From assembly GCF_900106975.1 (NCBI RefSeq), contig NZ_FNNU01000001.1, positions 556,260 to 620,259 of the forward strand: a stretch of DNA of 64,000 nucleotides, in the 5' to 3' direction. Positions 44,921 to 54,687 of the stretch are shown one piece after another. Source of the DNA: Pseudomonas kuykendallii. Its GTDB lineage: Bacteria; Pseudomonadota; Gammaproteobacteria; Pseudomonadales; Pseudomonadaceae. The notes under the pieces were generated by a model. It was not told the origin of the DNA. It saw only the letters and a list, made by a program, of their open reading frames with translations, and did not search any database. A program made the translations under genes and the position numbers. Positions within the stretch are counted from its first letter, which is position 1. Each line of letters starts with the position of its first letter.

Positions 44921-46036
44921 ATGTCACATGCCAACAACCCGGTGGTCGAAATCAGGGCCGCCGTGAAGCACTACCGCACCCCCGAAGGCCACGCCGTCCG
45001 CGCCCTGGACGGCGTCGACCTGAGCGTCGGCGCCAACGAGTTCGTCACCCTGCTCGGCCCCTCCGGCTGCGGCAAGACCACCCTGCTGCGCACCATCAGC
45101 GGCTTCGAGAGCCTCGACAGCGGCGAACTGCTGATCCAGGGCGTCGCGATGAACCAGGTGCCGCCTAACCGGCGCCCGGTGCACACCGTGTTCCAGAGCT
45201 ACGCGCTGTTTCCGCACCTGTCGATCGGCGACAACGTCGGCTATGCCCTCGACGTGCGCGGCGTGGCCAGAGCCGAACGCCGCCAGCGCGTCGGCGCGGC
45301 GCTGGAACTGGTCGGCATGGGCGGGCTGGAGAAGCGCAAGCCGGGGCAACTGTCCGGCGGCCAGCAGCAGCGCGTCGCCCTGGCCCGCGCCATCGTCGAC
45401 CGCCCCGCCCTGCTGCTGCTCGACGAGCCGCTCTCCGCCCTCGACCGCCAGCTGCGCCAGGCCATGCAGCGCGAGCTGAAGAACCTGCAGCACGAGCTGG
45501 GCATCGCCTTCGTCTTCGTCACCCACGACCAGGAAGAAGCGCTGACCATGTCCGACCGCATCGTCGTGCTCAACGGCGGCCACGTGCAGCAGGTCGGCGC
45601 GCCGCAGGACATCTACGACCGCCCGGCGAACGCCTTCGTCGCCGGCTTCATCGGCGAGAGCAACCTGCTGCGCGCACGGGTCGAATCCTGCGCGGACGGC
45701 GTCGCCACGCTGGTCGGCGAGCAGGGCGATCCGCTGCGCCTGCCGAGCGCCGGTCTGCAGGTCGGCCAGCCGCTGCACATCCTGCTGCGCCCCGAGCAAT
45801 TCCACCTCGACTGCCCCGGCGACCCGGCCGCGCACGGCGCGCTGGACGGCGTGGTCGAGCAGACCGTGTTCATCGGCAAGGATTTCGAAGTGAGCCTGCT
45901 CAGCGCCACCGGCAGCCGCATCAAGGCGGTGGTGCGCGACGCCTCGCGCCAGGCCCTGCAACGCCTGCATCCGGGCTCCAGCCTGCGCCTGTGGTACGCG
46001 CTGGACGCCGCGCACCTGATCGCCGGGGAGGCCTGA
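44921..46036 (+). CDS. ABC transporter ATP-binding protein, PotA-like
   Basis: 371 residues: ATPase domain with Walker A GPSGCGKTTLL, signature LSGGQQQRV, Walker B LLLLDEPLSALD, then a C-terminal TOBE domain (about 285-365). Powers the PotFGHI-like importer with the two permeases that follow. Stop and next start overlap (TGATG). Confidence 0.93.
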   Translation: MSHANNPVVEIRAAVKHYRTPEGHAVRALDGVDLSVGANEFVTLLGPSGCGKTTLLRTISGFESLDSGELLIQGVAMNQVPPNRRPVHTVFQSYALFPHLSIGDNVGYALDVRGVARAERRQRVGAALELVGMGGLEKRKPGQLSGGQQQRVALARAIVDRPALLLLDEPLSALDRQLRQAMQRELKNLQHELGIAFVFVTHDQEEALTMSDRIVVLNGGHVQQVGAPQDIYDRPANAFVAGFIGESNLLRARVESCADGVATLVGEQGDPLRLPSAGLQVGQPLHILLRPEQFHLDCPGDPAAHGALDGVVEQTVFIGKDFEVSLLSATGSRIKAVVRDASRQALQRLHPGSSLRLWYALDAAHLIAGEA

Positions 46037-46935
46037 TGCTCACCGCCGAGAACCGCGCGCGCTGGCGCCTGGCCGGGCTGCTCAGCCCGGCAACCCTGAT
46101 CATCGGCCTGTTCTTCGTCGTTCCGCTGGCGATCATGGCGCTCTACAGCCTGCTCGAGCCGGGCATGTACGGCGGCGTGGAATGGACCTTCTACCCGGAC
46201 AACTTCGGCCGCATCCTCGGCTGGGCCGACGGCAGCAACGAGGAATTCGACGTCGTCTACCTGCAGATCCTCCTGCGCTCGTTCAAGCTGGCCGCGATCA
46301 CCGTGCTGCTGACCCTGCTGGTCTGCTACCCGGCGGCGTTCTGGGTCAGCCGCCAGCCGGAGCGGCTGCGCAATTTCTGCCTGTTCCTGATCACCCTGCC
46401 GTTCTTCACCAGCCTGATCGTGCGCCTCTACGCCTGGGTGCTGATCCTGCGCCCCACCGGCTTCCTCAACGCCAGCCTGCAGGGGCTGGGGCTGATCGAC
46501 GCGCCGCTCGACCTGATCTACACCGAGGGCGCGGTGCTGCTCGGGATGACCTACATCTTCGTGCCGTTCATGTTCCTGCCGATCTACGCCAGCGTGGAGA
46601 AGCTCGACCGGCGCCTGCTGGAAGCCTCCGCCGACCTCGGCGCCGGGCGCTGGCAGAGCTTCTGGCGGGTGATCTTCCCGCTGACCCTGCCGGGCATCGC
46701 GGCCGGCTCGATCATCGTGTTCATTCCCAGCCTGGGCAATTTCATCGTGCCGTCGCTGCTCGGCGGCGCGCGCGTGCTGATGATCGGCAACCTGGTGGAG
46801 CAGCAGTTCCTCGCCGCGCGCAACTGGCCGTTCGGTGCCGCCCTGGCGATGCTGATCATGGCCGCGGTGCTGCTGTTCCTGCTGCTCTACGTGCGCTGGC
46901 AGGGGCGCGCCGCGCTGAAGGAGGCCGCCCGATGA
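46036..46935 (+). CDS. ABC transporter permease, PotB-like
   Basis: 299 residues with six predicted membrane helices; EAA loop EASADLGAGRWQSFWRVIFP is typical of PotB/PotH. Overlaps the ATPase stop by one base and the PotC-like start by four, so subunits are coupled. Confidence 0.93.
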   Translation: MLTAENRARWRLAGLLSPATLIIGLFFVVPLAIMALYSLLEPGMYGGVEWTFYPDNFGRILGWADGSNEEFDVVYLQILLRSFKLAAITVLLTLLVCYPAAFWVSRQPERLRNFCLFLITLPFFTSLIVRLYAWVLILRPTGFLNASLQGLGLIDAPLDLIYTEGAVLLGMTYIFVPFMFLPIYASVEKLDRRLLEASADLGAGRWQSFWRVIFPLTLPGIAAGSIIVFIPSLGNFIVPSLLGGARVLMIGNLVEQQFLAARNWPFGAALAMLIMAAVLLFLLLYVRWQGRAALKEAAR

Positions 46936-47795
46936 ACAGACTGCTCGGACTCGTCGGCCGCCGCCTGCTGGGGGGTTACAGCCTGGCGTTCTTCGTCTTC
47001 CTCTACCTGCCGATCGGCCTGATCGTGGCCTACTCGTTCAACGGCAACCCGCTGAACATGATGATCTGGAGCGGCGCCAGCCTGGACTGGTATCGCTCGC
47101 TGTTCGGCCTGTCCAATTCGCTGAGCGAGAACGCGCTCTACGTCGAATCCACCGGGCAACTGCTGGCGGCGCTGCGCACCAGCCTCGCCGTGGCGCTGGT
47201 CACCACGCTGATCTCGACCCTGGTCGGCACGCTCACCGCGCTGGCCCTGGCGCGCTACCGCTTCCGCCTGCAGGGCTTCTACCGGGTGCTGCTGTTCCTG
47301 CCGATGCTGATGCCGGACATCGTCCTCGGCATCGCCCTGCTGATCTTCTTCGTCGGCGCCGGCGTGCCGCTGGGCAAGGGCTCGATCATCATCGGCCACT
47401 GCACCTTCCTGATCAGCTACGTGTTCCTCATCGTCAGCGCGCGCCTGGCCGGCATGGACACGCGCCTGGAAGAGGCCTCGGCCGATCTCGGCGCCTCGGC
47501 CTGGACCACCTTGCGCCGCATCACCCTGCCGCAGATCCTCCCTGGCGTGCTCGGTGGCGCGTTGCTGGCGTTCATCATCTCGATGGACGACCTGGTGATC
47601 ACCTACTTCATCTCGGGTGTCGATTCGACCACCCTGCCGGTGTTCATCTACGGAATGATCCGCCGCGGCATCAAGCCGGAAATCAACGCCATCGCCACCC
47701 TGCTGCTGCTCGCCTCGCTGTTGATCGCCTCTCTCGGTCTGTACCTGCGCAACCGCAAGCCCGCCACTTCCTCGGATGACCACGCCCATGGCTAA
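46932..47795 (+). CDS. ABC transporter permease, PotC-like
   Basis: 287 residues with six predicted membrane helices; EAA loop EASADLGASAWTTLRRITLP. ISMDDLVITYFISG is a PotC signature. Its 3' end overlaps the peptidase gene by 20 bases. Confidence 0.93.
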   Translation: MNRLLGLVGRRLLGGYSLAFFVFLYLPIGLIVAYSFNGNPLNMMIWSGASLDWYRSLFGLSNSLSENALYVESTGQLLAALRTSLAVALVTTLISTLVGTLTALALARYRFRLQGFYRVLLFLPMLMPDIVLGIALLIFFVGAGVPLGKGSIIIGHCTFLISYVFLIVSARLAGMDTRLEEASADLGASAWTTLRRITLPQILPGVLGGALLAFIISMDDLVITYFISGVDSTTLPVFIYGMIRRGIKPEINAIATLLLLASLLIASLGLYLRNRKPATSSDDHAHG

Positions 47796-48882
47796 ACCCC
47801 GCGCCCGCGAACTCGGCCTGGCCGTTCCCGGCACCACCGGCCCGCACAACGCGATCACCGACGTGCCCGGCGTCCGCGTCGGCTACCGCACCCTCGACTA
47901 CCTCGCCGACAACGGCAAGCGGGTGAAGACCGGCGTCACCGCGATCCTCCCCCGTGGCCATGCGCGCGAGCCGCAGCCGGTGTGGGCCGGCTTCCACGCG
48001 CTGAACGGCAACGGCGAGATGACCGGCACCCACTGGATCGAGCACGGCGGCTACTTCGTCGGCCCGCTGTGCATCACCAACTCCCACAGCGTCGGCATCG
48101 TCCACCACGCCGCGACCCGCTGGACCCTGCGCCAGTACGCCGAGGCCTGGGACGCCAACCACCTGTGGGCGATGCCGGTGGTGGCCGAGACCTACGATGG
48201 CGTGATCAACGACATCAACGGCCAGCACGTCAGCGAGGCCGACGCCCTCGCCGCGCTGGACGATGCACAGGACGGGCCCATCGCCGAAGGCAACGTCGGC
48301 GGCGGCAACGGGATGATCTGCTACGGCTTCAAGGGCGGCACCGGCAGCGCCTCGCGCCTGATCGAGATCGACGGCCAGCGCTATACCCTGGGCGCCCTGG
48401 TGCAGGCCAACCACGGCCAGCGCGCCTGGCTCAAGGTGCTCGGCGTGCCGGTCGGCGAACGCTGGGGCGAGGACGCACCGGTCGGCCTGGAGCGCGAGCG
48501 CGGCTCGATCATCGTGGTGCTGGCCACCGATGCGCCGCTGCTGCCGCACCAGCTCAAGCGCCTGGCACAGCGCGCAGGGCTGGGCATCGCCCTGGGCGGT
48601 ACGCCGGGCGGCAACAATTCGGGGGATATCTTCATCGCCTTCAGCGTGGCCAACCCGCGCCCGCTGCCGCAGCTGGCGCCGACCCGGCTGAACCTGGACT
48701 ATCTCAACGACGAGTGCTTCGACGCGCTCTACCTGGCGGCCGTACAGGCCACCGAGGAAGCCGTGCTCAACGCCATGCTGGCCGCCGAGGATGCGCCGAT
48801 GCAGAAGCCCGAGGGCGTCTGCCGGGCGCTCGACGGCGAACGCCTGCGGCAGGTGCTGGGGGTAACCGTCAGTCCAGCTTGA
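47776..48882 (+). CDS. DmpA/BapA-type aminopeptidase (P1, S58 family)
   Basis: 368 residues. Ntn-like hydrolase that cleaves itself before the nucleophile Ser in GGNNSGDIFIAFS (about residue 275), leaving alpha and beta chains. Family members hydrolyse L-aminoacyl amides, D-alanyl esters or beta-amino-acid peptides. No signal peptide, so it acts on imported substrate, consistent with its overlap with the transporter operon. ATG at 47776 or 47788. Its 3' end overlaps the convergent CNNM gene by 14 bases. Confidence 0.87.
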   Translation: MTTPMAKPRARELGLAVPGTTGPHNAITDVPGVRVGYRTLDYLADNGKRVKTGVTAILPRGHAREPQPVWAGFHALNGNGEMTGTHWIEHGGYFVGPLCITNSHSVGIVHHAATRWTLRQYAEAWDANHLWAMPVVAETYDGVINDINGQHVSEADALAALDDAQDGPIAEGNVGGGNGMICYGFKGGTGSASRLIEIDGQRYTLGALVQANHGQRAWLKVLGVPVGERWGEDAPVGLERERGSIIVVLATDAPLLPHQLKRLAQRAGLGIALGGTPGGNNSGDIFIAFSVANPRPLPQLAPTRLNLDYLNDECFDALYLAAVQATEEAVLNAMLAAEDAPMQKPEGVCRALDGERLRQVLGVTVSPA

Positions 48883-50206
48883 CGACCTTGGCGAGGACGA
48901 TCTTCGGACCCTTCATCTTCTTCACGATGATCCGCAGATGGTCGGTTTCCAGCACGTCCTCTTCTTCCGGCACCCGTTTCAGGGTGTCGTAGATCAGCCC
49001 GGCGAGGGTTTCCGCCTCGACGTGGTCGAGGTCCACGCCGAGCAGGCGCTCGACCTTGAACAGCGGCGTGTCGCCCCGCACCAGCAGCTTGCCCGGCTGG
49101 TAGGCGAGGATGCCGCGCTCGGCCTTGCGGTGTTCGTCCTGGATGTCGCCCACCAGCACTTCGAGCACGTCCTCCATGGTCAGGAAGCCGACCACCTTGT
49201 GGTCCGCCTCCTCGACCAGGGCGAAATGCGAGCCGCCCTGGCGGAACTGCTCGAGCAGCGCGGAAAGCGGCATGTGCCGGGAAATCCGGTCGATAGGGTG
49301 GATCAGGTCGTCGAGCTTGAGCGCCGAGGGCAGCATTTCCAGCAGCGACAGCTCCAGCAGCAGGTCCTTGATGTGCAGCACGCCGACGAAGGTCTCGGCG
49401 GCCTCGTCGTACACCGGGTAGCGGCTGTACTTGTGCCGGCGGAACACCTCGAAGACTTCCTCCAGCGGCGCGTGGCGCTCGAGGTAGACCAGGTCCTCGC
49501 GGGAGTTGGCCCAGTCCACCACCTCCAGTTCGCCCAGCTCCACCGCCGAGGCCAGCACGCGCATGTCCTGGTCGCTGGGGTCGTGGGCGCGGCTGGAGTG
49601 CAGGATCAGCTTGAGTTCGTCGCGGCTGTAGGCGTGCTCGTGGTGCGGCCCCGGCTCGCCCTGCCCGGCGATGCGCAGGATGCCGTTGGCGCTGGCGTTG
49701 AGCAGGTAGATGGCCGGGTACATCAGCCAGTAGAACAGATACAGCGGCACCGCCGTCCACAGCGACAGCAGCTCGGGCTGGCGGATCGCCCATGATTTCG
49801 GAGCCAGCTCGCCGACCACGATGTGCAGGTAGGAAATGATGAAGAAGGCACTGAAGAAGGCGATGCCGTGGACCAGCGCCGGCGAGTCGATATCGAAGTA
49901 CTGCAGCAGCGGCGTCAGCAGGTGGGCGAAGGCCGGCTCGCCGACCCAGCCGAGGCCGAGGGAGGCCAGGGTGATGCCCAGCTGGCAGGCCGACAGGTAG
50001 GCGTCCAGCTGGTTGTGCACGGTGCGCAGGATCTGCCCGCGCCAGCCGCTCGTCTTGGCGATGGCTTCGACCCGGGTGGCGCGCAGCTTGACCATGGCGA
50101 ACTCGGCGGCGACGAAGAAGCCGTTGAGCAGCACGAGGAACAGGGCGAACAGCACGAGGCCGAAGTCGGCGAAATAGGTGTAGAGGGAGCTAGGGGAAGG
50201 GTCCAT
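48869..50206 (-). CDS. CNNM/CBS-domain membrane protein (hemolysin C/CorC-type)
   Basis: 445 residues: DUF21/CNNM membrane domain (about 1-195, four hydrophobic segments, NGFFVAAEFAMVKLRATRVE), a CBS pair (about 215-335) and a C-terminal CorC_HlyC domain (about 350-440). Related proteins mediate Mg2+/Na+ or Co2+ efflux; haemolysin is a historical name. ATG at 50206 is used; a TTG at 50236 would extend it by ten residues. Adjacent to phoR. Confidence 0.85.
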   Translation of the reverse strand: MDPSPSSLYTYFADFGLVLFALFLVLLNGFFVAAEFAMVKLRATRVEAIAKTSGWRGQILRTVHNQLDAYLSACQLGITLASLGLGWVGEPAFAHLLTPLLQYFDIDSPALVHGIAFFSAFFIISYLHIVVGELAPKSWAIRQPELLSLWTAVPLYLFYWLMYPAIYLLNASANGILRIAGQGEPGPHHEHAYSRDELKLILHSSRAHDPSDQDMRVLASAVELGELEVVDWANSREDLVYLERHAPLEEVFEVFRRHKYSRYPVYDEAAETFVGVLHIKDLLLELSLLEMLPSALKLDDLIHPIDRISRHMPLSALLEQFRQGGSHFALVEEADHKVVGFLTMEDVLEVLVGDIQDEHRKAERGILAYQPGKLLVRGDTPLFKVERLLGVDLDHVEAETLAGLIYDTLKRVPEEEDVLETDHLRIIVKKMKGPKIVLAKVVKLD

Positions 50207-50340
50207 GGGGGGTTCGTAGGGCTGATGATGGCTCAAGGTTGAGGGTTGGATTCAGGCTTTGCAACAGTTTCGGCGGCGAGTGGCCGAGCGGCAGCCCCGG
50301 CGCCACGGGCCTGGCCGCGAACGCCGCGCGCAGGCGTGGC

Positions 50341-51672
50341 TCAGTCCTCCGCAGCGGACAACGCCCCGACGGAAAGCGGAACGACCTGGGCCGGCGCGAA
50401 GTGGCAGGTGAAGACGCTGCCCTTGCCCGGCACGCTGGCGATTTCCAGCTTGCCGCGATGGCGCAGTAGCACGTGCTTGACGATGGCCAGGCCGAGGCCG
50501 GTGCCGCCGGTGCTCAGCGCGCGGCTGGAGTCGACGCGGTAGAAGCGCTCGGTGAGCCGCGGCAGGTGCTTGGCCTCGATGCCGACGCCGCTGTCGGCCA
50601 CCGCCAGGTGTGCGCCCTGGGCGTCGCTCCACCAGCGGATGCGCACGTCGCCGCCGGCCGGGGTGTATTTCACCGCGTTGAACACCAAATTGGAGAAGGC
50701 GCTGCGCAGCTCGGCCTCGCTGCCCTTGAGGCGCAGGCCCACTTCCATGTCCAGCTGCACGCGGTGGCCACGCTCGCCGGACAGCGCCAGGGCATCGGTG
50801 CGGATCGACTGCAGCATCGGCTCCACCGCCACCGGCTGGTTGTCCGAGGGGTAATCGGTGGCCTCCAGGCGCGCCAGCAGCAGCAGGTCGTTGAGCAGGT
50901 TCTGCATGCGCCCGGCCTGCTCCTGCATCTGCTGCATGGCGCGGCGCCAGCGCGGGCTGGTGCCGGGGTCGTTGTCGAGCAGGGTTTCCAGGTAGCCGGC
51001 GATCACCGTCAGCGGCGTGCGCAACTCGTGGGAGACGTTGGCGACGAAGTCCTTGCGCATCTGCTCCAACTGGTGGACGCGGGTCACGTCGCGCACCAGC
51101 ATCAGGCGTTCGCCGTTGCCGTAGCGGGTGATGAGGAACTGCAGGCGCAGGTCCTCGTTGATCGGCGAGGGAATCTCCAGCGGATCGGTGTGCTGCTCCT
51201 GCTCGAAGTACTCCTTGAAGCGCGGATGACGCACCAGGTTGCCCACCGGCTGGCCGCCGTCCTGGCGGGTCTTGAGCCCGAGCAGGGTCTCCGCCGCCGG
51301 GTTCCACCATTCCAGGTTGCCGCCGCTGTCGAGCATGATCACCGCGTCGCGCAGCGCGCCGGTGGATTCCTGGGCGCGGTCGATCACCGCCTGCAGGCGC
51401 TCGCGCGCCTGGCGGTTGCGCCGTTGCAGGTGGTAGATGCGGTCGAACAGGTCTTCCCACAGGCCGCGCGCCTCGGGCACTTCGGCCTGTGCGTCGGCGC
51501 TTTCCAGCCAGCGCCGCAGACGCAGCAGGTCGCGCAGCAGCCAGCCGAGGTAGAGCGCCAGGCAGAGGGCAAAACTCCAGCCGTAGGCATCGCTGATGAA
51601 GCCGAGCAACAGCCCGCCGCCGATCAGCGCGAGCAGGTGGCGGAGCAGAATGCGGCGCCAGTCGGTGTTCAA
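50341..51672 (-). CDS. phoR: phosphate-regulon sensor kinase PhoR
   Basis: 443 residues. Two membrane segments in the first 50 residues, no periplasmic domain, a PAS domain (about 95-200) and a histidine kinase core with phospho-acceptor His in FVANVSHELRTPL (about residue 218), N box and G boxes GVGIEAKHLP and GTGLGLAIVKH. It phosphorylates PhoB in phosphate starvation. TTG start at 51672; phoB lies 86 bases upstream on the same strand. Confidence 0.96.
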   Translation of the reverse strand: MNTDWRRILLRHLLALIGGGLLLGFISDAYGWSFALCLALYLGWLLRDLLRLRRWLESADAQAEVPEARGLWEDLFDRIYHLQRRNRQARERLQAVIDRAQESTGALRDAVIMLDSGGNLEWWNPAAETLLGLKTRQDGGQPVGNLVRHPRFKEYFEQEQHTDPLEIPSPINEDLRLQFLITRYGNGERLMLVRDVTRVHQLEQMRKDFVANVSHELRTPLTVIAGYLETLLDNDPGTSPRWRRAMQQMQEQAGRMQNLLNDLLLLARLEATDYPSDNQPVAVEPMLQSIRTDALALSGERGHRVQLDMEVGLRLKGSEAELRSAFSNLVFNAVKYTPAGGDVRIRWWSDAQGAHLAVADSGVGIEAKHLPRLTERFYRVDSSRALSTGGTGLGLAIVKHVLLRHRGKLEIASVPGKGSVFTCHFAPAQVVPLSVGALSAAED

Positions 51673-51758
51673 GGCGGGTCAGGTCCTGTGCGGGAGGAAA
51701 CGGCGATCGGTCATGCGCAGTCTACCGGTTCGCAACGGCCGGCTGGTCGCGCCCGCCG

Positions 51759-52448
51759 TCAGCTCTTGGTGGAGAAGCGGTAGCCGGTACCGCGTACCGT
51801 CTGCACCAGGTTCTCGTGCACCTCGCCCAGCGCCTTGCGCAGGCGGCGGATATGCACGTCCACGGTGCGCTCCTCGACGTACACGTTGCCGCCCCAGACC
51901 TGGTCGAGCAACTGGCCGCGGCTGTAGGCGCGCTCCTGGTGGGTCATGAAGAACTGCAGCAGGCGGTACTCGGTGGGGCCCATCTCGGCCGGCTTGCCGT
52001 CGATGGTGACACGGTGGCTGACCGGATCGAGCAGCAGGCTGCCGACCTCGATCGGCGCCTCGTTGTCCACCGGCCCGGCGCGGCGCAGCACGGCCTTGAG
52101 CCGGGCGACCAGCTCGCGCGGCGAGAACGGCTTGGTGATGTAGTCGTCGGCGCCGACTTCCAGGCCCTGGATCTTGTTGTCCTCTTCGCCCTTCGCGGTG
52201 AGCATGATGATCGGCACTTCGGCGGTCATCTCGTCTCGCTTGAGGCGCCGCGCCAGCTCGATGCCGGTGGTGCCGGGCAGCATCCAGTCGAGCAGGATCA
52301 GGTCCGGCTGCCGGTCGACGATCAGCGCGTGCGCCTGCTGGGTGTTTTCCGCCTCGAGGCATTCGTAGCCGGCCATCTCCAGCGCCACCGCGATCATCTC
52401 GCGGATCGGCGCCTCGTCGTCCACGATGAGGATTGTTCTACCTGCCAT
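51759..52448 (-). CDS. phoB: phosphate-regulon response regulator PhoB
   Basis: 229 residues. OmpR/PhoB-type: receiver with phospho-acceptor D54 ([10 protein letters not shown]), acidic D10/D11, Lys in ITKPF, and a winged-helix domain (about 130-229, [12 protein letters not shown]). Activator of the pst promoters in this window. ATG at 52448 with AGGA upstream. Preceded by its own Pho box. Confidence 0.98.
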   Translation of the reverse strand: MAGRTILIVDDEAPIREMIAVALEMAGYECLEAENTQQAHALIVDRQPDLILLDWMLPGTTGIELARRLKRDEMTAEVPIIMLTAKGEEDNKIQGLEVGADDYITKPFSPRELVARLKAVLRRAGPVDNEAPIEVGSLLLDPVSHRVTIDGKPAEMGPTEYRLLQFFMTHQERAYSRGQLLDQVWGGNVYVEERTVDVHIRRLRKALGEVHENLVQTVRGTGYRFSTKS

Positions 52449-52485
52449 GTCCATTCCTGCCCAAACCATCTATGCGTCGCATTAG

Positions 52486-52514
52486 ATAACGGAAATGTTG
52501 CAGCGATGTGACAG
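52486..52514 (-). promoter_or_regulatory. Pho box of phoBR
   Basis: On the minus strand CTGTCAC (52514-52508), CTGCAAC (52503-52497) and CCGTTAT (52492-52486) repeat every 11 bases, the third degenerate. This allows PhoB to activate its own operon. Confidence 0.65.
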
Positions 52515-52526
52515 GCGCGCGTCCGC

Positions 52527-53414
52527 CTAGAAGGCGTAATCCAGCACGATGCCGAGGAAGATCGCCAGCCCGGCCCAGTGGTTGTGCAGGAAGGCCTTGA
52601 AGCACACCAGCGGCTCGCGCCGGCGGGTGGTCCAGAACTCCCAGGCGAAGCACGCCGCGGCCACGCCCAGGCCGAGATGGAACCAGCCGCCCAGCTCGAA
52701 GCGCCCGCCGGCCAGCAGCAGGCACAGCAGCGCCAGCAGTTGCAGCGTGAGGATGATAGCGCGGTCGGCGTCGCCGAACAGGATGGCGGTGGATTTCACC
52801 CCGATCTTCAGGTCGTCCTCGCGGTCGGCCATGGCGTAGTAGGTGTCGTAGGCCACCGTCCACAAGAGGTTGGCGATGTACAGCAACCAGGCCGCTGCCG
52901 GCAGGCTGCCGGTTTCGGCGGTGAACGCCATCGGCATGCCCCAGGAGAACGCCGCGCCGAGCACCACCTGCGGGTAGAAGGTGTAGCGCTTCATGAACGG
53001 GTAGCTGGCCGCCAGCACCACGCCGCCGATCGACAGCCAGAGAGTCGTGACGTTGGTGAACAGCACCAGCACGAAGCTCGCCGCCAGCAGCACGGCGAAC
53101 AGCACCAGCGCCTCTTTCGGACGAATCGCCCCGCTGGCCAGGGGACGCGCGCGGGTGCGGGCGACGTGGCCGTCGAAATCGCGGTCGGCGTAGTCGTTGA
53201 TCACGCAGCCGGCGGCGCGCATCAGCAGCACCCCAGCCACGAAGATGAACAGGTTCTTCGCGCTCGGCACGCCCTTGGCCGCCACCCACAACGCCCACAG
53301 CGTCGGCCACAGCAGCAGGTAGATGCCGATCGGCTTGTCCAGGCGCATCAGCTGGATGAAGTCCCAGGTGCGCGGGTGCAGGCGGTTCAGTGAGTGCAGC
53401 AGGCGGGTGTACAT
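52527..53414 (-). CDS. ubiA: 4-hydroxybenzoate octaprenyltransferase
   Basis: 295 residues, eight to nine membrane segments. The two Asp-rich motifs are visible: [15 protein letters not shown] (about 70-84) and [12 protein letters not shown] (about 190-201), which bind the Mg-diphosphate of the polyprenyl donor. It prenylates 4-hydroxybenzoate in ubiquinone synthesis. ATG at 53414; follows ubiC by 70 bases. Confidence 0.97.
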   Translation of the reverse strand: MYTRLLHSLNRLHPRTWDFIQLMRLDKPIGIYLLLWPTLWALWVAAKGVPSAKNLFIFVAGVLLMRAAGCVINDYADRDFDGHVARTRARPLASGAIRPKEALVLFAVLLAASFVLVLFTNVTTLWLSIGGVVLAASYPFMKRYTFYPQVVLGAAFSWGMPMAFTAETGSLPAAAWLLYIANLLWTVAYDTYYAMADREDDLKIGVKSTAILFGDADRAIILTLQLLALLCLLLAGGRFELGGWFHLGLGVAAACFAWEFWTTRRREPLVCFKAFLHNHWAGLAIFLGIVLDYAF

Positions 53415-53484
53415 CGAGGGCGGCTCCGATCCGGTCGCGCGGAGTATACCGGCTCGCCGTCGCCGTCGAAGCGCGGCGCGCGGA

Positions 53485-54030
53485 TCACGCCCCGGCGGCG
53501 TGCCACAGCGCCGGCAGGAACACCTCGGCGACCAGCACGCCCAGCGCGCCACGGCGGAAGCACGAACGCCGCGCCCAGAGCCCGGCCGCGGCCTGTTCGC
53601 CCGGCAGCCATTCGGCCGGATAGACGCAGGCCTGCAACTCGCCGCGCGCGAAGGCCTGGTCGCTGAACAGCAGTTCGCCCAGAGAGCGCCGCCCCAGCGC
53701 CTCCAGCGCCAGCCCGGAGCCCTCCAGCGCCGCGCGTGCGGCGACGCTGCGGGCGAATACCCAGGGCTGGCCGTGGCCGCGCAGGAGCACTTCGCGCACC
53801 CAGCCCTGGCTGCCCGGGGCGACACCGAGCGCCGCGCACTCCTCGTCGCGCAGCGGCTGCCAGCCTTCGGCGAGCGGCGTGACGTCGAACGCGCCGTCCG
53901 CCAGGGCGGTGAGGCGACGGGTCAGCGAGCCCTGGTCGAACAACCAGTCGCGCACGGCGGCATCGGCGGCGGGTGGCAGCTCGGCAGCGCCGAGCCAGCG
54001 GGGGGAAGAAGCGGAAGAAGGGATCGACAC
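53485..54030 (-). CDS. ubiC: chorismate lyase
   Basis: 181 residues, usual UbiC length. Converts chorismate to 4-hydroxybenzoate and pyruvate, the first committed ubiquinone step, supplying UbiA. Conserved blocks [31 protein letters not shown] and LGELLFSD hold the binding Arg and Glu residues. GTG at 54030 is chosen for length; AGG precedes it closely. Forms the ubiCA operon. Confidence 0.92.
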   Translation of the reverse strand: MSIPSSASSPRWLGAAELPPAADAAVRDWLFDQGSLTRRLTALADGAFDVTPLAEGWQPLRDEECAALGVAPGSQGWVREVLLRGHGQPWVFARSVAARAALEGSGLALEALGRRSLGELLFSDQAFARGELQACVYPAEWLPGEQAAAGLWARRSCFRRGALGVLVAEVFLPALWHAAGA

Positions 54031-54082
54031 GGCAACCTGGGCGAGATTCAAAGCGCGGAGTCTACCCGAACTGGCGGTTTGC

Positions 54083-54607
54083 TCAGGCGGTGGCGTCGCG
54101 CCCGCGGACATGCGTCGGCCCGGCGCGCTCTTCGATCTGCCGCTCGACGTCCTTGCGCAGGCCGAGCAGGAAGGCCAGCTCGGCGACCACGAACAGCGGG
54201 CCGACCGCCAGGCCCATGAGGTCATCGACGAACGCCGGCTTGCGCCCCTCGTAGTAATGGCCGACGAACTGGATCACCCAGCCGACGAAGAACAGCCCGA
54301 GCCCGGCACCCAGCCACAACGCGGTGCCCTGCACCGCCAGCGCCGCGCCGGCGGCCAGGCTGAGCAGCAGCAAGGCGCCCATGACCAGCCCGAAGCGCAG
54401 GTCCAGGCGCAGGTAGAACAGCCCTGTCACCAATGCCAGCAGAGCCGCCGGCGACAGCCACAAACCGCCCAGCGACAGACCCGGCCGCGACAGCAGCACG
54501 GCCACGGCGACCACGATCAGCGGGATACCGACGAAATGGGTGAGGATGTTGCGCTTGTCGCGGTGGTAGTCGGCGTATTGGGCCAGGTGATCGACGAGGG
54601 TTTTCAT
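54083..54607 (-). CDS. Mpo1-like (DUF962) membrane protein
   Basis: 174 residues with four hydrophobic segments. The DUF962 signature YHRDKRNILTHFVGIPL (residues about 13-29) and the later FVGHYYEGRKPAF carry the conserved His residues. Yeast Mpo1 of this family is an Fe(II)-dependent dioxygenase in alpha-oxidation of 2-hydroxy fatty acids; bacterial roles are open. GAGGA precedes the ATG at 54607. Upstream of ubiC on the same strand. Confidence 0.82.
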   Translation of the reverse strand: MKTLVDHLAQYADYHRDKRNILTHFVGIPLIVVAVAVLLSRPGLSLGGLWLSPAALLALVTGLFYLRLDLRFGLVMGALLLLSLAAGAALAVQGTALWLGAGLGLFFVGWVIQFVGHYYEGRKPAFVDDLMGLAVGPLFVVAELAFLLGLRKDVERQIEERAGPTHVRGRDATA

Positions 54608-54687
54608 TGTTGTTGTCCTCAGGGTTGAGGCCTCGATGATGCGCAAGCGCCGGGCAGACGGCAAGCGGCCTCACGGCGAGCGGGCTC

